DNA of 18,183 bases from NCBI GenBank assembly GCA_022592445.1, contig JABYQR010000585.1:1-18183 (forward strand). The letters are read 5' to 3'. Below the pieces are notes generated by a model, which saw nothing but the letters and a program-made list of their open reading frames with translations, was not told the DNA's origin and ran no database searches. This document shows positions 7,270 through 16,085 of the stretch, one piece after another. Both the position numbers and the translations under genes were made by a program. How positions within the stretch are numbered: the first letter of the stretch is position 1; the number at the start of each line of letters is the position of its first letter. The stretch comes from Cytidiella melzeri. Taxonomy: Eukaryota > Basidiomycota > Agaricomycetes > Polyporales > Irpicaceae.

Positions 7270-9270
7270 ATGATGACAGACAGTCCCCTCGCGTCAACTT
7301 ACGCCATGAACACCGCACTCGAAGACTTCTTCAACTTCGAGATGCTCTCAGGCCCATCGGGTGCCCAAAGCGGCTCCTCATCTCGCTCCTCGTCAAACTC
7401 CCCATCCAACTCTTTCGCCGCCCTTCCTCCTACACCTACGAATCCCTTCGATGCGACCGTCGAGCCGTCAAAGGACTTCCTCGAATTCTACCTCAACGAT
7501 GAAATGCTCGGCAAGGTCGGCGAATCACAATTCTTGCCACCCACGAGTGCGGCCCCATTCGACTTCTTGGGCTCATTCCCTCCGGCAGGAATCAGCAGCC
7601 CTGAAGGCGGCTTCTCGAGCAGCTCACCCTCCACTGGTGACTCGCCAGTGACTATCGACCCTCAGCTCGTCGACACCCCATCATCCCTATCCAAGTCCCA
7701 CAGTGACTTTGGCGATGAAGAGGGCGGCGAAGACGACGATGAAGACGAAGAGGATGACGAACATCTCATCGCTCCAATCAAGGTTGGCGGCAAAGGCAAG
7801 GACAGGAAAGGGACAGTGCAGTCTGGGGGCGTCGTGAAGAAAGGACTTGACAAGCGGGATCTCACTGGCATGCTGTCGACGACTTCTAATGATCCCGATG
7901 ACTGGCGACCCACTCCCGAAGAGTACAAGAAGATGTCATCGAAGGAGAAGAGGCAATTGCGCAACAAGATCAGCGCAAGAAACTTCAGAGTCAGGCGAAA
8001 AGGTCTGTTTCGTTGCAGCTTAGCGTTCCATCCTCAACTAATCTTTCTCCCCAGAATATATCACGACGTTGGAGGGCGATATCGCTGAACGCGATCGTCT
8101 CATTGACGCGATTCGAGGTGAGCTGGGCAGCACGCAGTCAGAGAACTTAGCTCTGCGGCATGAGATTTCCGCGCTGAAGAAGGCGCTCTTGGAGGGACGA
8201 GGCCGCATTGAAACGCCTGTTCTGCCACCTCCCGCGCCACTCCCGACCGTCTCCGCAGCGCTTGCTACGTCTGCGCTCAAGAACGCATCACCGAAGAGCC
8301 CCTTGCCTTCTCCCAATGTCCACAAGGATCTGCCAACATCTCCTCGTCTCGTCGGACGCGGCTTTTGGGGTGGAAACCTCGGTGGTGGCATCGGTGGAGG
8401 TATTACCCCAGTTCACACGACACTTGTTCCAGACCTGTCCAGTGTGCTCTCCGGCAAACCTGTGGGCCGCAAGAGCCCCAGTCTCCAGGAAAATATCAAC
8501 CCAATGCTCAATGGACAGGCGGTACCAGAGAAGACGATGGAATTGTCTCTACCCATGTCTGCGTTCGACTCGTTCACAGACATGAATCCATTCACCATGA
8601 AGACCATCGATGCGTGCGTGTATTGTCTCCTCGTGTTTTTACATGTGTCATGCATCTAACTTGTGTCTGCCAACCCATCAGATATCGGATGCAGCTGTGG
8701 ACCCGAATGGGCCAACAACAGGCTGCTCACCACCAACAGCAGCCACAGGGACACGCTTCATCTTCCAACAAGTCAAGTTCACCCCCTCTCTCTGGGCTCG
8801 CGAGTGGGTTGCGCCCGCATTACTTCACAAAGAGTGCCACGCTGTCTGCTATGCTTGCAGGCAAGCCTTCATCAAGCGCCCATGCTGCTCCGCTTTTGTC
8901 TCCCGCGCTGCACTCCTCGAGCGCGCACAACAAGACGACGAACGTGCAGTCGCCGACTGCCCAGCAGGCGATGCTCGCCTCAATGGCATCGCAAACCCTC
9001 CTTGCCAAGCTTGGCAACGCATTTTGGGATGCGTTCTCTGGCGAGCCTACGAGTCGTCTTGGTACCTCGCGGTCAGCGTGGGACGCGGAGAAGGTTAGGA
9101 AGGTGTTGGAAGGCAAGGCCGTCGTCCGTGTTGTGGACGTGGAGCCTAAGCCAGCGCTTGTCAGTGAGAAGGCGGGTCCATCGCGACTCCCTGCTCGATC
9201 GTCGACCTCGGAGCAGACGAAGTGCACACCTGTCTGCCTCGAGAAAGTGTTTGAAGGGCTATGTCTGTGA
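7270..9270 (+). CDS. bZIP transcription factor
   Basis: Exons are 7270-8002, 8055-8613 and 8682-9270. Introns are 8003-8054 (52 bp) and 8614-8681 (68 bp). The total is 1881 nt, 626 aa. Residues 1-140 are Ser/Pro-rich with acidic-aromatic patches (ALEDFFNFEML, DFLEFYLNDEML) typical of activation regions. An acidic run of Asp/Glu lies at about 149-164. DDWRPTPEEYKKMSSKEKRQ precedes the basic region RNKISARNFRVRRK (about 231-244), which has the canonical N-x7-R spacing. After the splice junction comes the leucine-zipper helix EYITTLEGDIAERDRLID...LRHEISALKKAL (about 245-289). The C-terminus has a Gln/His-rich stretch and a compact end (LGNAFWDAFSG, KVRKVLEGKAVVRVVD). It should bind DNA as a dimer in the nucleus. 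The target genes and subfamily are not assignable. The first of two adjacent ATGs (7270, 7273) is used. Confidence 0.93.
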
Positions 9271-10047
9271 GCAATGTCCCAGGACTGCACCGATTCGCTT
9301 GTGGGACGGCAGCTGACCAAGGAGGAACAACACGTGTGGTTTAGGGAGGGGCTAGTGAGCCTCACGAGAGAAAGATATTCATCTTTTTTCCTTTTCTTCC
9401 CAGAGAACCTCCCCGCTGCTTTTGCACACTAGCTGTATGTCCTTCGCGGCATGCGTACAACGCGCTTAACCTGTCGCATCATTTACACATCTTTTCCTGC
9501 TCGTTCATCGATTGAACCCAACCCCCACCCCCTCTCATCCTTGCAACGTTTGCTGAATCCTCTTCATGGGCTCCCAATTTACCAACTCAGACCTTGTCAC
9601 TTCCCTTGGCCAGCATTCCTTCTCTTCGCTTCGTCCGTCGCTCTCACTTCCAACTTTGTCCAACGTTTGTTTCGGTAGGTAGTGCATTTGGTCAGCGTCC
9701 TCGTTTCTCCATTCTCCGAGCCGTGGGTAATTAGAGCTACGACCCCGTATACGTAATCAACACACACACACACACTTGTACAATATAAGTATGTTCTCCC
9801 TCCGCGCTTTATTCCCGTCGCAAGCAGGCATTTTTGAGAATCAAAATCAATCAACACCGCGCTGTCTCCTGTGTAACCTACGCACAAAAAGCCCGTGCAT
9901 AGTTCTCTGGGAACGTGTCCGAGTGTCCTAAGAACAGTGTGGACAGAATCACGGTCAGCCCGAAAAAACATGATCAAATTTACTGTACATGTTACAACCA
10001 GCACACAATAACCACATATAACAAACGTCTGAAAAGACGAGATCATT
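9271..10047. other. Convergent intergenic region with a CA microsatellite
   Basis: The 3' flanks of the bZIP gene (plus) and the transporter gene (minus) meet here. A short (AC)n run of about 7-8 repeats lies around 9761-9776. Several open frames are present on both strands but none has coding character or splice support. No RNA gene is seen. Confidence 0.5.
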
Positions 10048-12290
10048 TTAGGCACGTTTGGGGAAGAGCTTGCCCCTTTTATGCAGGAGAACGCATGCAG
10101 CCGCGAAGAACAAGGTTCCCACAAGCGAAAACACCTATCAAAAAAGAGAAGGGAAAAAGGGTTCAGCGATGCGAAGAGTTTGAGGGAGGGTTCCCGGGAT
10201 TGCCGGTGCAGATAATTGAAGCGCTTACTCCGCTGAAGACCCCAGCTCGCCACCAAATGAATTTGTCTGTGAGTAGCGCACCACTTACGGGTGAACCTAT
10301 GTTATTATCATCAAAAGCCGTGTCAAAAGGAAGGGGAGACATCAGAGTTGGGGAGAGGTTGCTTACCGATGAGGGAGCCGAGAGCTGGGGAAGTTCGGGT
10401 AGTTTGGCTATGCTGAACCAAGGAAGAGAGAATATTTGCGTACCTAGCATGGTAAAACCTATGCCCATTCTTGCTCTATCGGTTAAGAGGAGAAGAGTAA
10501 GAAGACGAAGAACAGGGGACAATCTGTACAAAGAGAAGCACATACCCCAATTCAGACATGTCGTCTGATAGCACGACGTATAAAGGTGCATTCATCGCGA
10601 TATCTGCAAGAAGAAGGGATTGTTCAGAAACAACGGAAAGAAAATGTCCTCGAACTGAAAGACGTACAAGCTCCAGCTAGGAATCCATACAAGACGCTGA
10701 CGAGGACGATACCGACCACGTCGTGCACGGCGATCATCCCAAAGACGATCGCGGTGCAGCAGCCTGCGGCAAATGTGATGACGATCGGAACCCCGAACCG
10801 TTGGGCAGCGAAGCCTGAGAGTAACCGTCCGATGAGCTGGCAAAAGTTCAGGATGACCAACTGGGAGAGTTGGGTGTGGAAAAGCAGGATCAGTCAATAT
10901 TGGGACGTGGGATTTGGAGGGAATGGAAAGGCGCTCAACTGAGTAGAATGCGAATGATTTGCCAACGTTGTGCACTACGGCATCTAGCTGAAGGTAGTAC
11001 ATCACGTAGTAAAAACCAGCGGTGAAGAAGAACAGTCTTTCGAAGTAGAGAAAACAAACATGAGTGAAGCTTCTATGTCATTTTTGAAGAGGTGTACTTG
11101 CCCGACTGTGCCAAGCACATATGGAGGATCTCGAACGAACTTCTTCGCTGCTGGTATAAGAGCGATGTGCTTGTTGGAGGGCGGAAGTCGGGGACGCAGG
11201 AGCATACATCCTATCAGCAGCATACCAGTGACGACACCCGCGCTGGCGCGTACTGCATTCCCGAACCCCAGCTTGTCCAGGGTGTTGTTCAGCATGATTG
11301 GATGGATGATGGACCCGAACGAGGAGCCAGATGCAACGATCGACATGGCAAGCGTTCGCCTCTTGTGGAAGTGATGCGACACCACTGCAATGCTTGGAAG
11401 GTACATGAGCCCGGCGCCAATACCGCCGCAGATACCTTGACTGAGGAAGATCTTGGGAGAGCGATGTAAGTCCGGTATGCAAGCATGACAGTATATGCAA
11501 GACTCGCCTGGTAGAATGAATCTGGTTCTGCAAGAGAGAGCATGAAGAGTGCGAAGGATAGAAAAAACGCGCCGCCATAGAGAGGAAGTTTGCTGCAACT
11601 CCGGTAAGTGATGATTACTTCACATGCTGAATACGATGCGCACTCACAAATACCCTCGATCAAAAAGTTGCCCTGAGAACAGACTTCCTGATATGCATAG
11701 GAAAGCGTTAATACTTCCTATCCATCTGTGGCAAACGTCAGGGGTTTGTCGTAAGGTCAAGCAAGATACGCACGATATCGTAGAAGACGACTCGTTGGTG
11801 AGATACACTCGAACGTAGTAATCTAGCAGTTGCAATATGTGAATGAGTGGCTGGCTGGGAAATTTTTTTGTTACCTTGATATACACCATACGAGCTCGTG
11901 TATCTGGACGAAGGGAGTCAGTATGCGATCCTTCAGGTAGACGAATAACATCATATTGCGTACCCAAAGCCACAAAACTGAATACAGAAGCTGAGAATTG
12001 GTGGATGAGTATCCTACTGGCGGCATGTAGACTTTTCAAACTCACGCGCCAAATACCACTGCCCAGGCTTGCAACCCACCATCCGGAAAGGTGACAGGAG
12101 GAGGTGCGTCTGTTGCAAGATCCAAGTCATCCGCTTCTTTCGAGCGGACGTCCACATCGTCTGTCTCCCCGCTGCGAGGTTTGTGAACTGCAGAGTCGAA
12201 GCTTGCAGTACGCTGCTGGTCTGACTTTCCGTCGTTGAATGTCGCGGACACAGGAGGAGCACCGACTGCCTCCAAGTCACTGCTTGTCAT
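10048..12290 (-). CDS. MFS transporter, fungal monocarboxylate-porter (MCT/MCH) type
   Basis: Fourteen exons: 12290-12046, 11990-11964, 11903-11875, 11822-11774, 11725-11648, 11592-11508, 11451-11102, 11036-10940, 10860-10668, 10603-10546, 10475-10444, 10384-10367, 10296-10229, 10134-10048. Total 1416 nt, 471 aa. A polar ~65-residue cytoplasmic N-terminus leads to PDGGLQAWAVVFGA (TM1 entry motif of the family), then YGVYQDYYV, WIGSINAFL, SQGICGGIGAGLMYLPSIAV, HHFHKRRTLAM, YYLQLDAVVHNVGKSFAFYS, GRLLSGFAAQRFG, and MGIGFTML...SGALLTDK, ending with a short basic tail. About 12 membrane helices are expected. Fungal members carry monocarboxylates, riboflavin or other metabolites across membranes; the substrate here is unknown. 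Two introns (11507-11452 and 11101-11037) use GC donors. The start at 12290 is the first in-frame ATG; there is none upstream before the frame ends. Very short exons (18-32 nt) make this gene hard to predict automatically. Confidence 0.9.
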
Positions 12291-13052
12291 ATTAGTAGAC
12301 TTCTGTCTGATAACAGTTACATTAACATCTCCGCAGTCGACATGATCGCTCACTGACCTTCGAACCTGATTGGGTTATGATATGCTGTGCGGGATCAGAA
12401 AGTCCAGCGGCCTCGTTCTTCAGGCCAATTATCCTCGGGAGTGAAGACGCGGCTGGTCAAGTGTGTTCAATCGTAGCGACAGCACTGTCTTGCGAGTATA
12501 TAATCCAACGTTGCAGCTGCACAAGCTGAACGTTGGTGTTAGCGTGAGAGACAAGAACAACGTTGGAAAATCCTCATACCGTCTTTAAGTTACGAGCTCC
12601 TGAAGGTGTTCGCACTACCACCTTGAACATTAGCCACGGCCGAAAGTTGTGGACGCTACTACGAATCGGGATCATTTGTGGAATCCAAGTCCGAAACAAG
12701 TCCGAAGCAGTTTGGATGACGACCGAACCATGACATGAAGACTCGGAGAGCACAAACTCTCAAACCTCCAAGCGAACACAGGTCAGAGCAACTGTGTACT
12801 AAAATCTTCAAACTGACAGCAAAAACGACGCTCACCACGTCGTCGCACAGCTTCATAGCCAATCGACCGTGGCTTCGTGCTCTATATAGCTGTCCGGGCA
12901 TGGAACAAGATGAGAAACATCAGTAATGGGTGCTCATCGCCTTCACCGCTTCCCGTGTCTACAGGACGCCAGTTTCACATACTAGTTGGGAACAAGTACC
13001 ATGGTCGGCGCTGTCTTGTACGCATAAATATGTTGGCCCGTACAGACACTAA
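12291..13052. promoter_or_regulatory. Divergent promoter region (transporter / unknown protein)
   Basis: This 762-bp spacer separates divergent genes. It has TATATAA at 12496-12503, usable as TATATA on the minus strand about 210 bp before the transporter ATG, and CTATATAGC near 12879-12887, about 170 bp before the plus-strand gene. The sequence CCAACGTT...AACGTTGG forms an inverted pair at 12505-12536, with a third CAACGTTGG at 12558-12566; these are candidate regulatory sites. Other open frames here have no support. Confidence 0.45.
12505..12566. promoter_or_regulatory. CCAACGTT/AACGTTGG inverted-repeat cluster
   Basis: CCAACGTT at 12505-12512 is mirrored by AACGTTGG at 12529-12536; the arms extend imperfectly inward (CAGCTG / AAGCTG). 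A third CAACGTTGG, itself a perfect palindrome at its core, lies at 12558-12566. The position ~215-275 bp upstream of the transporter start fits a transcription-factor site, but no factor is assigned. Confidence 0.4.
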
Positions 13053-14489
13053 ATGCCATTCCTCTGTATAATGAACCCCTCAGGCTACTACGCATCTGGG
13101 AAGGTACAACAAGGCAGTAATTATACGCCTGGCGATTACAGCTCGACTGCTCCCTTTAGCCCACCCACAGGCTCTCCTCCCTCTTATTCAGCCGACCATG
13201 GAAACACATACAACTTTGCCGCCTCACCACAGGCCGTCAGATACCATTCGCCACCGTTTTCAGGCTATCGCGAGAGCGAGGCAGCTACAATGTACCCGCC
13301 CCACACGTCGGGCTCTACTCTGCAGAGGCCCCGGTCATCCGACCCTTACTCTGACTCCAAGAGCCAGATCCCTCAACAGCTCAGCCTTGGATCCTCCTAC
13401 CAGTCACCAAACCGTCTGCCTTCTGGCAGCTCGTCCCTGCAGGCTCCACATTTTGACACCGCAAACCGCTCTCTCTCACCGTCGTCTGGCTTCAAAAGCA
13501 AGCTCTTGGGATCGACCGCGGACGAGCTTCTCAACCCACCTCCGCCAGGTTTCACTCGCCCGCCTCCATACCACTCTCTCATGAACGCTCCCTTCCCGCC
13601 CTGTTCGCTTCTCTCCATAGACTCTACGCTGGAGAACGGCTTTCCGATGATGCCTCCTCCTTCGTCGCTTCAACCTCATCCCTTCACCATCCACGACGTG
13701 GTCGAAGAGGATTGGACGCGTCTGCTAAACGACATGAAGGCTGTAGGAAGGCTGACCATCGTGAATAAGATTGTCTCCAACGCCGCGCCCATGGCGATAG
13801 GAGTAGGTTTCTTCCCAGGTAACCAGACACTTTCATACAACATTGTTATACCCTGTCCTAAACACAAGACGCACGCAGGTATCTTCATCACCCGTGCCAT
13901 TGAAAAGGGCCAGAAGAAGAAGCACCAGGCCGTCGTGGTCGATCTTATAGATCACTGGAACCACGTTAGCTCATTTTCCTGCTCGCATCTTATCTAGCTC
14001 TGAATCACCTGTGACTAGTACTTCTTTCACCCCCGCCAACTGGAAGTCACTCTAGCACAAGGCCGTGTCGTGCACGCAGGGACGTCCGGGCCTCCTCCGG
14101 ACATGCCTCACCTCCGCCCGGTATCCACTAATGGCGGGGGTCATAGTACTGGCGACACGTATTTCCACGCGAAGGACCGTTACGATTCTAATTCAGACTT
14201 GTCGTCCGACTCGAATCCGGACTCGAGGGACAAGTATCGTCGTGCTTCTAGTGTTGGCGCCGTCGAGTATGGCGCAGCGGCGAGTGGGACGCAGAGCAGG
14301 AGGGAAGCAAAGCGTGAGCGGAGCCGGGAGAGGAGGGAGAGGAGACGCGAGAGGAGTCGGGAGAGGAAGCAAGAGAGGCATAATCAGAAGGATAAGAGAC
14401 GTGGGAGGAAGGGATTCAAAAACGAGATGAAGGCTGCTGAGAAGGAGAAGTGGAGGCTCATCGTCGCGTTCAAGCCTTCCACTATGTGA
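13053..14489 (+). CDS. Unrecognised protein: disordered N-terminus, compact core, Arg/Glu-rich C-terminus
   Basis: Exons are 13053-13818, 13879-13964 and 14019-14489. Introns are 13819-13878 (60 bp, GTAACC...GCAG) and 13965-14018 (54 bp, GTTAGC...CTAG). The total is 1323 nt, 440 aa. Residues 1-215 are rich in Pro, Ser, Tyr and Gln and likely disordered. A compact region follows (about 218-315): PFTIHDVVEEDWTRLLNDMK, GIFITRAIEKGQKKKHQ and VVDLIDHWNHYFFHPRQLEV. The C-terminus (about 365-420) is strongly charged with repeated RER/RSRER blocks, like nuclear or RNA-associated low-complexity tails, and ends KEKWRLIVAFKPSTM. I do not recognise a family. The core reads like a conserved fungal domain of unknown function. 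The start is uncertain: ATG at 13071 (MNPSGYY) would drop six hydrophobic residues unlike the rest. A TATA-like box lies near 12880. Confidence 0.8.
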
Positions 14490-15038
14490 ACAGTCTCGTT
14501 GAAGCTGCGACAAACTCGACAGGCCTACATAAATAGTTACCGTCATGCACTAGTTCTCCCATAGGCAGAGTACACCGCCAACTTCTTCTTTCACAGATTT
14601 CAGGGGAGACGCGACCCAAGATCCGCGGGTGACAAAGTCTTGGAATAAACGCAGGAGAAAGTCGCGCTTGGGGAAGTCATCCAGAGTTGAACGTTGAACG
14701 TTGAACCCTGTTGATCCCTGGTCGTCTTCTGGGGGAACTCGCGAGAGCTAGCGCTTGACAGTCAAACATGGCGTGCAGCTCAGGAGGAACATTGTAAATC
14801 TGTTAAAAAAATCCAGATCAGTTGATTTTCAAGAAATTTCACTGAGGTACATTGTGAGCTACCTAGTGTGAGTAGCAACTTGTCGTCGTTCCCTCTGCTT
14901 GCCGCTAGCGCTCTTTGGATCTTTATAGTTTGGCACTCCGACGCCAGCTTTCCCGCGTTGCTCGCTTCAGCTGCTTTTCCGACTCGACGGTCACATCTTC
15001 TCCCTCCAGTTTCCTTCACTGCAAATACACTGGAGAGC
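14490..15038. other. Intergenic, short GTTGAAC tandem repeat
   Basis: This is the 3' flank of the plus-strand gene. GTTGAAC is repeated three times around 14687-14705. Frames on both strands between 14780 and 15038 lack coding hallmarks. The region ends at the TA target dinucleotide of a Tc1-type terminus (15039-15040). Confidence 0.45.
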
Positions 15039-15040
15039 TA

Positions 15041-15185
15041 CAGTAGCGGCAAAAAGTCTTGCGACACCGCGAGCGCGCACGATTTTTCTCGTCGTACGAG
15101 CTCATTTTTTGCATATAGTTTTGGGTTACAGTTCTCACACATTCATTATAATGTAAAAATTGTGTCTTTAGTAAAAAAAGGCTGA
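15041..15185 (-). mobile_element. Terminal fragment of a Tc1-type transposon
   Basis: Starting after TA (15039-15040), CAGTAGCGGCAAAAAGT and the next ~130 bp match the reverse complement of the 3' terminus at 3083. Shared later phrases are GAGCTCATTT and the AT-rich TAAAAATTGTG-like stretch. The match fades about 15180, just before LTR sequence begins at 15207, so the rest of the element was deleted or displaced. Orientation (minus) follows the homologous 3' end at 2600-3083. No transposase remains. Confidence 0.65.
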
Positions 15186-15206
15186 TCGACGTTGTGCGCG
15201 AGGAAT

Positions 15207-15440
15207 AAAGCCGGTCGAATGTATTCAACACGTCTAGAGGCAGGGATGTGATGCGCAGTCGTAATCCCACTTGCCGTCGTAAGAACCTAAGACACACAAG
15301 CAGAGCGAGTTAATCCAGGTGCGAAAGAGAAAGAGCACGATTGCATAATGACTGTACCTAAGACACACGAGCAGAGCGAGTCAACTACAGGTACAGGCTG
15401 TGAGCATATTGCATATGTGAGGGACAACGAAGAATACTCA
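15207..15440 (+). mobile_element. Copia LTR fragment, 3' half, plus orientation
   Basis: Starts TAAAGCCGGTCG and ends GAATACTCA. It is 234 bp and matches the reverse complement of 15649-15882, the same half of the complete LTR, with perhaps 5-8% difference by eye. It contains two copies of an ACCTAAGACACAC(A/G)AGC-containing phrase 71 bp apart (15285, 15356). It is cut at its left side exactly at the internal LTR position where the neighbouring piece (15447-15648) ends. Confidence 0.8.
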
Positions 15441-15446
15441 CTCTAA

Positions 15447-15648
15447 TGGCTTTTCAGCTCCGGCTCATGGACTCGTAGTTACCGGACTGTCTTTTGTTTT
15501 CCGTAAATGGTTGCTCTATTATTCTTTTATCACGCGGACACATCTGTATCACAGATATTCCTTTTTGGGTCGCCTGAGGGCTCTGTCTTATATACCTTCG
15601 CCCCCGCTCCTGACACTCCATCGTGCTCTTTCTCTTTCGCACCTGGAG
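15447..15648 (+). mobile_element. Copia LTR fragment, 5' half, plus orientation
   Basis: Starts TGGCTTTTCAGCTCCGG, the LTR 5' end, and runs about 202 bp to CACCTGGAG. It matches the reverse complement of 15883-16085. It includes the TATA-like TTATATACC (about 15589) and a palindrome ATCTGT-ATC-ACAGAT. Six bases (CTCTAA) separate it from the preceding 3' half. The opposite-orientation LTR begins immediately at its right edge. Confidence 0.8.
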
Positions 15649-16085
15649 TGAGTATTCTTCGTTGTCCCTCACATATGCAATATGCTCACAGCCTGTACCT
15701 GTAATTAACTTGCCTCGCTTGTGTGTCTTAGGTACAGTCATTATGCTATCGTGCCCTTTCTCTTTCGCACCTGGATTAACTCGCTTCGCTCGTGTGTCTT
15801 AGGTTCTTACGACGGCAAGTGGGATTACAACTGCGCATCCATCCCTGCCTCTAGACGTGTTGAATACATTCGACCGGCTTTACACTCCAGGTGCAAAAGA
15901 GAAAGAGCACGATGAAGTGTCAGGAGCGAGGGCGAAGGTATATAAGACAGAGCCCTCAGGCGACCCAAAAAGGAATATCTGTGATACAGATGTGTCCGCG
16001 TGATGAAAGAACAATAAGGCAACCATATACGGAATACAAAAGGAAACCCGGTAACTAAGAGTCCGTGAGCCGGAGCTGAAAACCA
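15649..16085 (-). mobile_element. Complete Copia LTR (3' LTR of the minus-strand element), 437 bp
   Basis: Read on the minus strand it starts TGGTTTTCAGCTCCGG at 16085 and ends GAATACTCA at 15649. It lies directly downstream of the pol stop codon and purine tract, as expected for a 3' LTR. It has a TATA-like TTATATACC (about 15940) and a 27-bp motif near its centre (15887-15913) that recurs inverted at 15748-15774 with two mismatches. The partner 5' LTR would lie beyond the right edge of the window, so target duplication cannot be tested. Confidence 0.85.

Noticed and set aside
8003..8054. HAC1-type unconventional (Ire1) intron in the bZIP gene
   Set aside because: The intron has ordinary GT-AG ends with a pyrimidine tract, and the basic region is not of the HAC1/XBP1 type.
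8365..9316. Long alternative plus-strand frames overlapping bZIP exons 2 and 3
   Set aside because: Only the part after the acceptor at 8681 in one frame is coding; the rest are shadows of the spliced bZIP frame.
9597..10568. Open frames of 217-219 codons on both strands near 9597-10256 and 9915-10568
   Set aside because: They overlap the 3' exons and introns of the transporter or its 3' flank, lack coding hallmarks, and conflict with the well-supported exon structure.
14780..15185. Overlapping frames on both strands near 14780-15185
   Set aside because: No ATG-supported coding character, and the right part lies inside the Tc1-type terminal fragment.
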